Positions 25,852 to 34,453 of a DNA stretch of 34,546 nucleotides are shown here, one piece after another; position 1 is the stretch's first letter; the number at the start of each line of letters is the position of its first letter. The notes beneath the pieces are model-generated. The model had not been told where the DNA came from. It ran no database searches and was given only the letters and a program-made list of their open reading frames with translations. The DNA lies in the NCBI GenBank assembly GCA_021737045.1, contig JAIPES010000018.1, forward strand, positions 1 to 34,546, given 5' to 3'. The stretch comes from Desulfobacteraceae bacterium. Lineage in GTDB: Bacteria > Desulfobacterota > Desulfobacteria > Desulfobacterales > Desulfosalsimonadaceae. The position numbers and the translations under genes are program-made.

Positions 25852-26971
25852 ATGGCACTTACCGACATTATGGTAAAACGAATTTCATCCCGGGCGAAGC
25901 GTTTTGAAGTGACGGATCGCAAAGGGTTGTCACTTCGCATCAATCCTTCCGGCAAAAAGGTTTGGGTCTATCGCTATCTTTTCGACGGCATCCCACGGCG
26001 GATGGCCCCGGGCACCTACCCTGCCATGACGCTTGCCGAAGCAAGGGAAAAACATAGCACAGCCATGCAGAACGCGGCAGGTGGTGTTGATCCGGGGCGT
26101 AAACAGATGGAGGCCAAGACCAAACGGAAGGCCTCTCCCACATTTACAGATATCCTTTGATGAAGCCATCTGGAAAATACTGTCTGAACGGTCCAAAAAC
26201 GGAGAGCCGCACCAGATCCCACTCAATTCGCTCGCAATTGAGGCCTTAAACCAAGCTGAAACCTTATCAGGAGGGAAAAAATATGTTTTTGAATCCAAAC
26301 ACAAACCCGGATTCCCCTTGAAACCCAATACCCTTGCCAGGGCCTTGGCCCGACACTGGAAAGAAATCGGTTTTCAAGAAAAATTTGTACCGCACGATCT
26401 GCGAAGAACCCTGCGAACCCGCCTTGCCGAGCTCGGAGTGTCCGATATAGTCGCAGAACGCGTTCTGGGTCATAAACTGCAGGGGTTGCTGGCGCTCTAC
26501 AACCATTATCCATACACAGATGAAATGCGTGACGCTCTCGAAAAATGGAATCGTAAACTACAGTTGCTTACAGGAACAACTTCACCTGATGCCGGCAATT
26601 GTAAAGTTATCCAGCTAAATGGTTACGGTCTGTTTAACTCCAGCATTAACAATAATAAAGTGGTGGCTGCTGCTGCTGACGGTCAATGTCCGCCCGATGT
26701 TGCCACAAACCTTCTCCAGGGCCTGGGTACTTTGGCCCGGATAACTGAAATCCAGGAACTCAGGGAACGGCTGGAGGCCCTTGAAAGAACGCTTAAAAAA
26801 ATGAAAAAAATTGATGCATGGAACCGGCGTCATTATTTCAGGGCCTTGATCTTTCGAATATCCTCAGACTTCCCCAGCATGATCAGGATATCACTGTCCT
26901 TGATCACAAAGTTCGCCGGCGGCACCAATAAGAAGTTTTCCGGAACCAGTTCCTTGATCGCGATGATATGA
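25852..26971 (+). pseudogene. Tyrosine integrase (P4/DUF4102 type), internally deleted and frameshifted
   Basis: The N-terminal DUF4102 domain is intact (25852-~26150: GLSLRINPSGKKVWVYRYLF, APGTYPAMTLAEAR) but ends TFTDIL-stop. The reading continues in another frame with the catalytic half: FDEAIWKILSERSKNGEPHQ, PHDLRRTLRTRLAELG, VLGHK and the tyrosine region LALYNHYPYTDEM. The core-binding domain and the first catalytic Arg box, roughly 150 residues, are missing at about 26145-26155. The enzyme cannot be active. The tail runs on past 26833 into the end of the opposite-strand KtrA gene, so its own 3' end may also be altered. It marks a decayed integrative element at the tRNA-Pro site. Confidence 0.88.
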
Positions 26972-27489
26972 ACTTTATATTTGGCCCGAAGGTTGAGCTC
27001 CCGGAGGCTTTTTCCGATAAATCCTTTAGGGGGGGCAACCTGGACCAAATCAAATTCATCGGCCAGCGGTATGAAGTCGAGCATGTTGGGCTGAGACAAG
27101 CCGCGGGATATACGCAGGGCCATGTCCCGCTCTGGGTGGATAATCTCGGTGGCGCCCACGCGTTTAAGAATCTTTCCATGGTCGTCATCCAGCGCTTTGG
27201 CGAGGATCGTCTTGACGCCGATCTCCTGAAGATACAGGCAAATGAGAATGCTGGTACTGATTTTGGTGCCGGTGGAAACGATCACTCCATCCATGGTGTC
27301 AAGGCCGAGAGACTTGAGCGCTTCGCGGTCTGTGGCATCAAGCACCAGGGCCTCACTTGAGTAAGAATCGATGGCCTGAACCCGTGTTCTGTCAGTATCG
27401 ATAGCAACAACCTCGTTGCCGTCCTCATACAGTGCTTTTGCTGCATGCAATCCGAAGTTGCCAAGCCCTATCACTGCAAATCGCTTCAT
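26833..27489 (-). CDS. KtrA/TrkA-type potassium channel regulatory subunit
   Basis: Cytoplasmic RCK protein of 218 residues that gates the KtrB/TrkH channel in response to nucleotides. The RCK-N Rossmann fold shows FAVIGLGNFGLHAA and the acidic strand end VVAIDTD; the RCK-C domain occupies ~135-218. ATG at 27489 is preceded by AGGAG at 8 nt; the longer upstream frame belongs to the KtrB 3' end. It is 17 nt downstream of the KtrB gene. The 3' end overlaps the integrase remnant on the opposite strand. Confidence 0.92.
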   Translation of the reverse strand: MKRFAVIGLGNFGLHAAKALYEDGNEVVAIDTDRTRVQAIDSYSSEALVLDATDREALKSLGLDTMDGVIVSTGTKISTSILICLYLQEIGVKTILAKALDDDHGKILKRVGATEIIHPERDMALRISRGLSQPNMLDFIPLADEFDLVQVAPPKGFIGKSLRELNLRAKYKVHIIAIKELVPENFLLVPPANFVIKDSDILIMLGKSEDIRKIKALK

Positions 27490-27506
27490 CTGAAAACTCC
27501 TGTCAT

Positions 27507-28877
27507 TTATCCAATCATAATATTTTCTTCGGAATATTCGAATCCGCCGGTGGCCCCGGTTCCGACGATAATATAGGCAAAGGTCAGCACACCGACGCGA
27601 CCGATGAGCATCATCAAAATAATCCAGCATTTTCCCCAGGTGTTAAGCATTGGTGTGATCCCCATGGACAGTCCCACGGTTCCGAATGCCGAAACGGTTT
27701 CGAAAAAATATGCCAGAAAAGAGGCATCCGTGCACTCCGGCCCCTGCCCATTGGGCGCCCCCCCGGCAAGCAGCATGAAGAGGACAATGCCGATGATGCC
27801 GATGGAAACAAGCACCAATGATACGCTCCGGGTGACGGTTTCCGAAGGAATGCTCTTCTTGAAAATGTTGACGCGTCTTTTCTTTTTCATCCGGCTTGCG
27901 GTAAATATCGCAAGAAGCGCCAGCGTTGTGGTCTTGACCCCGCCGCCACATGAACCCGGAGACGCACCGAAAAACATGAGAAAAATCATCATGGTAAGCG
28001 TGGCATCCCTCAAGGAGCCGATATCCACCGTGTTGAAACCGGCAGTGCGGCAGGTAATGGACTGGAATACCGGGACCAATACATGATGCCCTAATGACTG
28101 TGCTTCCAGCAAGGTCTGTCTTTCCAGAAAGGCAAACATCAATGCTCCGGAGATTATCAGGATCAGGGTTGTGTTCAGTACCGTCTTGGTTTGAACTGAC
28201 AGTCGGCCCCGCTTGCCTTTGCGGGCAGCCGACCGGGACTGTAGATCATAAAGCACCGGAAATCCTATGCCACCGACGACAATCAGGCAGCACATGGTAA
28301 TGTTGAGCAGCGGATCATCCCTGTAGCCCATCATGCTGTCGGAAAACAGGGCAAATCCGGCGTTGCAAAAAGCCGACACGGAATGAAAAATCCCCGTATA
28401 CACAGCATTCGGAAATGGAAGTTCCCGGCTCCAATGGATAGCCAGCAAAACCGCGCCAATGGCTTCAATGCAGAAGGTAACCAGCAGGATACTTTTGACA
28501 AGATCAAAAATATCCTCTCTGGGTGTGTGGGCGAAAAGATCCTGCATCGCCATTCGCTGCCTAAACGAAACGTTTCTGCCGATCCATTGGAACAGCCCCA
28601 CAGAGACGGTCATCACGCCGATTCCCCCGATCTGGATAAGCATCAGGATAATGCACTGGCCGGCTACGGTAAAATAACTCCCTGTATCCACGACGATCAA
28701 ACCGGTGACGCAAACCGCGGACGTGGCTGTAAACAATGCATCCACCCAGCTGATATGGCCGCTTTGCGTGGAAACCGGCAGCTTAAGCAAAAGGGCCCCG
28801 ATCGCGATTGCCAAAATAAAGCTGGCCAGCACGAGGGTTGCGGGATGTGCCTTGAGGATTCGCGCACGAATCTTCAT
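27507..28877 (-). CDS. KtrB/TrkH-family potassium transporter subunit
   Basis: Integral membrane protein of 456 residues with four M1-P-M2 repeats. The selectivity-filter segments are TSAVCVTGLIVV, SVSAFCNAGFAL, TCRTAGFNTV and VSAFGTVGLSMG, each with the key Gly. ATG at 28877 is preferred over an upstream TTG at 28913, and its ATGA overlaps the stop of a small Cys-rich reading frame. The pair with KtrA (17-nt gap) is a Ktr-type uptake system, sodium-coupled in characterised members. Confidence 0.93.
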   Translation of the reverse strand: MKIRARILKAHPATLVLASFILAIAIGALLLKLPVSTQSGHISWVDALFTATSAVCVTGLIVVDTGSYFTVAGQCIILMLIQIGGIGVMTVSVGLFQWIGRNVSFRQRMAMQDLFAHTPREDIFDLVKSILLVTFCIEAIGAVLLAIHWSRELPFPNAVYTGIFHSVSAFCNAGFALFSDSMMGYRDDPLLNITMCCLIVVGGIGFPVLYDLQSRSAARKGKRGRLSVQTKTVLNTTLILIISGALMFAFLERQTLLEAQSLGHHVLVPVFQSITCRTAGFNTVDIGSLRDATLTMMIFLMFFGASPGSCGGGVKTTTLALLAIFTASRMKKKRRVNIFKKSIPSETVTRSVSLVLVSIGIIGIVLFMLLAGGAPNGQGPECTDASFLAYFFETVSAFGTVGLSMGITPMLNTWGKCWIILMMLIGRVGVLTFAYIIVGTGATGGFEYSEENIMIG

Positions 28878-29044
28878 GATGCCGTCCGTGGATTCAAATA
28901 GTATTGGCAGCAAAGATAATTCCCGGTTTCACAGATTTCCATCAATCGATGGCCGCCAAGTACCATGCGGTCAAGACAGGCCCCGCATACGGCCATCTCG
29001 TTTCTGGCATCCAACGCCTTGTAATGCAGAAACGAACATATCAT
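28874..29044 (-). CDS. Small Cys-rich protein, unknown
   Basis: Reading frame of 56 residues from ATG 29044, containing VCGACLDRMVLGGH, then EICETGNYLCCQYY: a CxxC pair and a later C and CC, as in small zinc or iron-sulfur sites. Its stop overlaps the KtrB start as ATGA, as translationally coupled genes do, and it fills the gap behind TrkH. The ribosome site is weak and no family is recognised. It may be genuine or chance; the coupling and Cys pattern favour a real gene. Confidence 0.4.
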   Translation of the reverse strand: MICSFLHYKALDARNEMAVCGACLDRMVLGGHRLMEICETGNYLCCQYYLNPRTAS

Positions 29045-29137
29045 TTCTAAATGGCTTTGCAATCGATATCGCAGACAATGGCCCGAAGCTTTCGTGTTGA
29101 TTCATTGCCCATAAAGCTTCTTTTTTCCGGAATCAAA

Positions 29138-30628
29138 TTACGCTTTCTCTGATGTTCGTGTCAATAACAGGCGACCATCCCGGCCGAATTTCAGCATGCT
29201 GATGATCACGACCATAAACTCCAGGCGCCCGAGAAACATGGCCACGATTTCAGCCCATAGGGCCGCATCCGGCATGGATGCGTGGGTCACCCCCACAGAA
29301 AGGCCGACCGTGCCCAGGGCGGAGGCAAACTCGAACAATGCATCGGCAAGGCTGTAACCGCAGGCACAAAGGATCATTGCCCCTGCCAAATAGGTTGTCA
29401 GGTAAAGAAAGACAAAAACGGTTAGCTGGTGCACCCGGACATCATCGAGAAAAACCCGCCTGCCGCTTTCCCAGATGGAATGTGGGTGAATGGTCGATCT
29501 GGGCATCACGGATCGCTTAAGCTCCCATAGCAGAAGCTTGAAGAGCAGATAGATTCGAAACTGTTTAATACCGCCGGCCGTCGAGCAGGTTCCCCCACCG
29601 ATAATCATCAGAAAAATTAACAGCAGTATCCCCAAGGCGTTCCAGTTCCCATAGCTGACTGTTGAATAGCCTGTGGTCGTAATTGCTGTCACGGTTTCGA
29701 AAATCGCCACGCGCAGGGATTTTTCGAGCTGCGGATAGATTTGCTGGCAGCACAGAAAAAAGCAGGCGGCAATTGCCAGCGGGATGATAACAGACAAAAG
29801 CCGGACTTCGCCGTTTAGTAATACGTTTCTGAATCGGCCCTGCCACAAAAACCATGCTGTCACAAAGCTCAGGTTGCCCAAAAGCATCAGGGGCAGGGTT
29901 ACAGCTTCGACAGCAACGGAATTCCAATAGCCGATGCTCTCCGGCCGTGTTGAAAAACCGCCCGTGGAAACCACACAGAAGGCGTGGTTGACCGCATCAA
30001 AAAGCGACATCCCGGCCACCCGGTAAGCAAGGGTGCCGGCAACCGCGTAGCAGGAATAAATAATCAGCACCAGCCGGGCCGACTGCCTCACCTGGGGGGC
30101 AAGCTGGTCGCTTCTGCCTTCGGCGCTTGAAATGCCAATCCCGGTGGGGCCCATAATGGCCGACATCATGATAATCGCCAGCCCCGCTCCGCCGGCAAGT
30201 TGCGTTGCGCTTCGAAAAAACAGGATCATGCGCCCGGCCGTGGTGACATCCACAACAGAAAGCCCCGTGGTGGTCCATCCGCTCACCGATTCAAAAAAGG
30301 CGCTTGAAAAGGGCATATTCAGAATCGAGACAAACGGCCATGCGGAAAAGAGCATGACAAGGACCCAGCATATAACGACGATAATTCCGCCCTCCTGGAC
30401 CGAGAGCGTGATCCTGGCTGATGAGCGGAACCGCCTTTGCAACAATGCGCCGATAAGGCATAGAGCGCCGGATGGAAGAATGAATTCTGGTGCATTGCTG
30501 AATTCCTCCGGATAAATTGCCAGCAGGACCAGCGGTGAGAGGATAATCAGAGCGGCAACCAGCAGGATAACCCCTGAAGCATAAAGAATTGCCGCATAGC
30601 GCTTTTTGAGATACTGTTTTCCCGGCAA
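29138..30628 (-). CDS. trkH: TrkH-family potassium uptake protein
   Basis: Membrane subunit of 496 residues with the four filter regions SGWTTTGLSVV, CVVSTGGFSTR, TAITTTGYSTV and SALGTVGLSVG, and the extra N-terminal helices usual for TrkH. The start is TTG at 30628 with AAGGA 8 nt upstream. It lies 12 nt downstream of TrkA, which it would pair with. It is distinct from the KtrB-like protein next to it. Confidence 0.93.
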   Translation of the reverse strand: MPGKQYLKKRYAAILYASGVILLVAALIILSPLVLLAIYPEEFSNAPEFILPSGALCLIGALLQRRFRSSARITLSVQEGGIIVVICWVLVMLFSAWPFVSILNMPFSSAFFESVSGWTTTGLSVVDVTTAGRMILFFRSATQLAGGAGLAIIMMSAIMGPTGIGISSAEGRSDQLAPQVRQSARLVLIIYSCYAVAGTLAYRVAGMSLFDAVNHAFCVVSTGGFSTRPESIGYWNSVAVEAVTLPLMLLGNLSFVTAWFLWQGRFRNVLLNGEVRLLSVIIPLAIAACFFLCCQQIYPQLEKSLRVAIFETVTAITTTGYSTVSYGNWNALGILLLIFLMIIGGGTCSTAGGIKQFRIYLLFKLLLWELKRSVMPRSTIHPHSIWESGRRVFLDDVRVHQLTVFVFLYLTTYLAGAMILCACGYSLADALFEFASALGTVGLSVGVTHASMPDAALWAEIVAMFLGRLEFMVVIISMLKFGRDGRLLLTRTSEKA

Positions 30629-30640
30629 GTGCGAATTCCT

Positions 30641-31303
30641 TTATTTCCGGCTGCCGGTGAATATTTTCAACACCTGTTCATGATTCTCCGGCAATGTGAT
30701 GATGACTATCCGATCGCCTTCCAGCAGCCGATCGTCTCCGCGTGGTACAATCGGCTGATTTTCCCGGATCACCACAGCAACCAGGGCACTTTTGGGAAGG
30801 GTGACCTCGGAAAGCGCGCTTCCGGCTACGGGGGATGCTTCATCGAGATGAATTTCCGTTACGTTCACGCGCCCCTCGCCCACTGGCAGCAGATTGATCA
30901 CTTGTTCCAGGGAGGCCCGCTGTTCAATCAGGTTGCCGATAATATGGGTGGTGGAAAAGGCTGAAATTCCCAGTTGCTGGAACACTTCTGCGTTTTCCGG
31001 ATCATTGGCCAGGGCCACGGCCCGGGGTACGCCGAAATGAATTGCGGCCAATTGACAAATAATCAGATTGTCCTGGTCATTTGGGGTAATGGCCAGCATG
31101 GCATCCGCATACATCGCTCCTGCGTCCTCGAGGGTATTGGCGTCGCTGCCGTCTCCGCAGACCACCGTGGCCGAAACCTGCCGGGCCAGTTGCACACACT
31201 CCTGGTGGTCCCGGTTGATGATAACCACTTCATACCCCTTGGCCGTAAAGCTTTTGCAAAGAAAATAAACGGTTTTGCCGGATCCGACGATCAATACCTT
31301 CAT
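30641..31303 (-). CDS. trkA: TrkA potassium uptake regulatory protein
   Basis: RCK protein of 220 residues with an N-terminal Rossmann fold (MKVLIVGSGKTVYFLCKS, acidic end VVIINRD) and a C-terminal RCK-C domain (LPKSALVAVVIRENQPIVPR). The nucleotide loop reads GSGKTV where GxGxxG is usual (Val for the third Gly), so binding could be altered. It starts inside an ATGA shared with the preceding TrkA-N protein and lies 12 nt before trkH, giving a tightly coupled Trk operon. Confidence 0.92.
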   Translation of the reverse strand: MKVLIVGSGKTVYFLCKSFTAKGYEVVIINRDHQECVQLARQVSATVVCGDGSDANTLEDAGAMYADAMLAITPNDQDNLIICQLAAIHFGVPRAVALANDPENAEVFQQLGISAFSTTHIIGNLIEQRASLEQVINLLPVGEGRVNVTEIHLDEASPVAGSALSEVTLPKSALVAVVIRENQPIVPRGDDRLLEGDRIVIITLPENHEQVLKIFTGSRK

Positions 31304-31743
31304 TGTTTCTTTCCTTCCCCGGCTTTGCCGCTGGCAACCGCCATGAGAAACATTTCCGCTGCCACCGAGGTCGGGCAGATGGTTTCAATCCCAAGCTGTT
31401 TATAAATTTCTTCCCTGTGCGGATCGAATACCCTGGCCAGAACGTGTGGAACATGAAACAGCTTGCGGGCGATCTGCGCCACCATCAGGTTGACATTGTC
31501 CCAATGCGTGGTAGCAAAAAAAACATCGGCCTGTTTGAGTTTGGCCTCTTTTAATATCGCGATCCGCGTTGCATCCCCCACGACACGGAACCCGCTGAAA
31601 TCAGGAGACAAATCATTAAATGTCTGTTCATCCGCATCGATCACGACAACCGAGTGACCCACTCGGCTCAGTTGGTTTGCCAGATATGAACCCAGCCGCC
31701 CGCAGCCGACAATGATGATGTAAAGGCTATTTTTCATCTTCAT
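31300..31743 (-). CDS. Short TrkA-N (RCK-N only) protein
   Basis: Protein of about 147 residues with only the NAD-binding half of TrkA: YIIIVGCGRLGSYLANQL and the acidic strand end VVVIDAD. There is no RCK-C domain, so it may pair with the full-length TrkA encoded immediately downstream (ATGA overlap). The start is one of two nearby ATGs (31743 or 31737); 31743 has GGGA 5 nt upstream. The start overlaps the end of the response regulator gene. Confidence 0.85.
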   Translation of the reverse strand: MKMKNSLYIIIVGCGRLGSYLANQLSRVGHSVVVIDADEQTFNDLSPDFSGFRVVGDATRIAILKEAKLKQADVFFATTHWDNVNLMVAQIARKLFHVPHVLARVFDPHREEIYKQLGIETICPTSVAAEMFLMAVASGKAGEGKKQ

Positions 31744-32440
31744 CTTCGTCCCGGCTTTCATGCTCTTTATGATCCGGCCCCAGGTCGATCTTCCCGAATT
31801 TGTTCCATGATGTCGTTCGGTCCAGATTTGCCAGGGCTGGTTTGAAGGTGGGGTCGATGTCTATTGCCGCACGATAAAATTTCTGGGCCTCGAGCCTTTC
31901 CTTTTTGATTTCAAGCAAGACGCCTAGCAGATTATATGCTTCCGGCTGGGCGGGGTCAGCGGCAATGGCTTTGCGCACCGCTTCCCGAGCCGCAGCAAAA
32001 TTTCGATCGGATATATGTCTTTTGCTCAATTCGATCATGGAACGATAATCCGACGGGCAATCTTCATCTATGGTCTCACGGTCCAGGATATCTGTGGCCA
32101 ATTTCCGAATTTCAGCAGGGCTGAAGGGCTTTTGAATAAAATCCACCGCACCAAGCTTCATCGCCTCCACCGCGGATTCGACGGTCCCGTGGGCGGTGAT
32201 AATGACCACCCGCGTTTGGGGCCAGTTTTCTTTGATCCGGTGCAATACCGTCATGCCGTCCATCCCGGGCATTTTCAGGTCCAGAAAGACAATACCGAAT
32301 ACGTGCTCATGGAATTTCTGGAGTGCCGCTTCTCCATTGACAGCGGTCTGCACCGGCATATCCAGGGATTCCAAAGCCCGGGACACGGTCAATCGGATAT
32401 TTTTTTCATCATCTACCACAAGAATCGGATATTTTTTCAT
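31727..32440 (-). CDS. Response regulator with receiver and TPR-like domain
   Basis: Protein of 237 residues. The receiver (1-120) has D10/D11, the phospho-Asp D54 (FLDLKMPGMDG), T82 and K104 (FIQKPF). There is no DNA-binding domain; residues ~135-205 form a helical tetratricopeptide region (PEAYNLLGVLLEIKKERLEA, FKPALANL), then an acidic tail. Output is probably protein-protein. AGGAG lies 7 nt before the ATG. It is encoded 9 nt after the sensor kinase and overlaps the TrkA-N gene, linking potassium uptake to this two-component pair. Confidence 0.92.
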   Translation of the reverse strand: MKKYPILVVDDEKNIRLTVSRALESLDMPVQTAVNGEAALQKFHEHVFGIVFLDLKMPGMDGMTVLHRIKENWPQTRVVIITAHGTVESAVEAMKLGAVDFIQKPFSPAEIRKLATDILDRETIDEDCPSDYRSMIELSKRHISDRNFAAAREAVRKAIAADPAQPEAYNLLGVLLEIKKERLEAQKFYRAAIDIDPTFKPALANLDRTTSWNKFGKIDLGPDHKEHESRDEDEDEK

Positions 32441-32449
32441 GGCTGTCTC

Positions 32450-34273
32450 CTATTGGAAAACCGGCAGGGTAAACGTAAAAGTGCTGCCCTGGCCGACAGC
32501 AGATTCCACCCAGATCGTTCCGCCGTGAGCGCGGACGATTTCTTTGCAAATGGCCAGCCCAAGGCCGGTTCCGCCGGTTTCGCGGCCTTTGACCTGAACG
32601 AATTTCTGAAAAATTTTAGACTGATATGCCGGGGAGATGCCCGGACCGTCATCGCGGACGGAAAGATGGACGTTCGGGCCGATCCGTTTAGCCGCCAGGT
32701 GAATGTGCCCGTTTTTATCCACATGGCGAAGGGCGTTGGAGACCAGGTTGCTCAATACCCAGGTAATTTTATTGGCATCCGCGCGAAATTCAGGCATATC
32801 ACCATTTGGTTCGGTTGTCAGTTCAACTGATTTGATATCCGCCTGGCTTTTAAATACTTCCCGCACATGCTTAAACAGAGGCTCAATCGTAATGTTTTCA
32901 AATTCCAGTTCGATTTTACCGGCCTCGATCTTGGATAGATCGAGCAAATCGTTTACCAGCGCCTGCATGCGCAGAACCTCTTCATGCGCCGCATCTAACA
33001 AATCCTGATGATTTTCCGGAAGCATCGAAGCGGCCTGTTCCATCAGCAGATCAATGCTCATTCCCAGGCTGGTCAAAGGGGTCCGCAATTCGTGAGACGC
33101 CGCCATGACAAACTCGCTTTTAAGGCGTTCAACCTCCTTCAGGCGAGTCACATCCCTGAGCAGCATGACGATGCCCGACAGGCCTTGATCCCTTCCTCGA
33201 ACGGGGGTTACGGTAAAAAGGTAATGACGGTGGAAATCGCCTTCCTCAATGGATAAAATCTTTTGTTCATCAGGGACATCGGGTTGCATGCCCGTATCCA
33301 CGATCTTGCGAATCAGGCTGCAAACATGGGATTGCGGCAGAATATCGTCACATTGCATCATTGCATTTTCGATAAACATCAGATTCAGCATTCGGCGGGC
33401 GGCAGGATTGATAGCGGTCACCTGCAGGTCTGTGTTGAAAACCACCAGGCCATCCTCGATGCTTGAAATAATCGCCTCTCCCTTTTTTTTCTCTGAAATG
33501 ATTTGGTCGATGTTCATCTCATGGTACCGGCCCAGCTGTGTGGCCATCTCATTGAACTCGCGTGCCAGGCGGCCCAGTTCATCTCTGGTTTCCACTGGGA
33601 TTTGCACAGCATAATCACCTGAAGAGATTTTGCGGGAGGCCTCCATGAAGCGTCGGATCGGCTGAACAATCCGCTCTGCCAGAAAAAGGCTGAAAATGAA
33701 CGCCACGATCAATGCCGCGGCCGCCACCACCACGGTTGACCAAATGGCGCGTTTGGCAACATGCCCGGCTTTCACGCTGGCGGCATACATGGTTTCTTCG
33801 TTTAGATTGCGCAGGTGTATGCATTCCTTGCGGACTTTGTTAAAAAGAGGAAAAATGGATTCTTCATAAACGGCGGCAACCGGTTGTTGAGCGGCTTTGC
33901 CGGTCAGATTGAAAAACGTCTTTCGGTATTCGGCATAATCCGTTTCGATGGAGGTTATGAGCGCAGCTTCGCCGTCAATGGTGATATTATCCTTGGCGCG
34001 CGCCAGCCACTTTAGAAAAACCGCTTCATTTTCCCTGAACTGAGCTGCACCCTTATCGAAATTTCCCAAAAATATGAGCAAAATACCGCTGTCCTGCCGT
34101 TCCAGGGAATCCACCATATTTTCAGCAGCCAGAATGCTCCGGTAATTTTCACTCAATATGGCATCTGTGGCCTTTCCGAGTGAAATCAAGTGCACCACCG
34201 ACCATGCCACTACGAGCGTCATAATGGCAAAGGCAACCCCATAACCGATCAGTATTTTCTTTTTTAATGTCAT
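32450..34273 (-). CDS. Membrane sensor histidine kinase (HAMP-PAS-HisKA)
   Basis: Protein of 607 residues from ATG 34273. Order: TM1 (~8-28), a helical periplasmic sensor of ~140 residues (4HB-like), TM2 (~177-198), HAMP (~199-252), PAS (~262-375), HisKA with H394 in MAASHELRTPLT, and HATPase (NALRHV N box, DDGPGIS, GGTGLGLA). The architecture resembles KinB/NtrY-type kinases. The ATG at 34282 has its AAGGA directly against it; 34273 leaves a 9-nt spacing. It has the sigma54 promoter at 34318 upstream and leads the Trk/Ktr operon. The stimulus may be osmolarity or potassium, inferred from neighbours only. Confidence 0.93.
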   Translation of the reverse strand: MTLKKKILIGYGVAFAIMTLVVAWSVVHLISLGKATDAILSENYRSILAAENMVDSLERQDSGILLIFLGNFDKGAAQFRENEAVFLKWLARAKDNITIDGEAALITSIETDYAEYRKTFFNLTGKAAQQPVAAVYEESIFPLFNKVRKECIHLRNLNEETMYAASVKAGHVAKRAIWSTVVVAAAALIVAFIFSLFLAERIVQPIRRFMEASRKISSGDYAVQIPVETRDELGRLAREFNEMATQLGRYHEMNIDQIISEKKKGEAIISSIEDGLVVFNTDLQVTAINPAARRMLNLMFIENAMMQCDDILPQSHVCSLIRKIVDTGMQPDVPDEQKILSIEEGDFHRHYLFTVTPVRGRDQGLSGIVMLLRDVTRLKEVERLKSEFVMAASHELRTPLTSLGMSIDLLMEQAASMLPENHQDLLDAAHEEVLRMQALVNDLLDLSKIEAGKIELEFENITIEPLFKHVREVFKSQADIKSVELTTEPNGDMPEFRADANKITWVLSNLVSNALRHVDKNGHIHLAAKRIGPNVHLSVRDDGPGISPAYQSKIFQKFVQVKGRETGGTGLGLAICKEIVRAHGGTIWVESAVGQGSTFTFTLPVFQ

Positions 34274-34317
34274 GGACTGCATTCCTTGTTTGATTGCCCA
34301 ACACGACTGCTATTAAA

Positions 34318-34333
34318 AGCAATGGGCATGCCA
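34318..34333 (-). promoter_or_regulatory. Sigma54 (-24/-12) promoter
   Basis: Read on the minus strand, TGGCATG-N4-TTGCT fits the sigma54 consensus TGGCACG-N4-TTGCW with one difference. The -24 GG and -12 GC spacing is correct. Predicted transcription starts ~45 nt upstream of the kinase start codon 34273. It is in the spacer between the activator gene (stop 34454) and the kinase gene. Confidence 0.8.
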
Positions 34334-34382
34334 AATTTTAATTAAATGATTTCAGAAGGTTATTTTATAAACTGGGGGCGTT

Positions 34383-34433
34383 GCCTTGCAGGTTGAAAGG
34401 TCGGCTGAATTGAGGCCTTGCAATATGCAAGGC
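34383..34433. promoter_or_regulatory. Two tandem palindromic enhancer (UAS) sites
   Basis: Site 1 (34415-34433) is a perfect palindrome, GCCTTGCA-ATA-TGCAAGGC. Site 2 (34383-34401) is GCCTTGCA-GGT-TGAAAGGT, matching the second arm at 6 of 8 bases. Their centres are 32 bp apart, close to three helical turns, and about 80 and 115 bp upstream of the predicted sigma54 start. This is the usual arrangement for binding of two activator dimers. The likely binder is the activator encoded at 34454-34546. Confidence 0.7.
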
Positions 34434-34453
34434 AGAGGGAGGAAGCAGAATTA

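Noticed and set aside
25852-26971. Two intact genes, a short integrase and a separate recombinase
   Set aside because: The two frames carry complementary parts of one P4-type integrase, with the middle domain missing, so it is one pseudogene.
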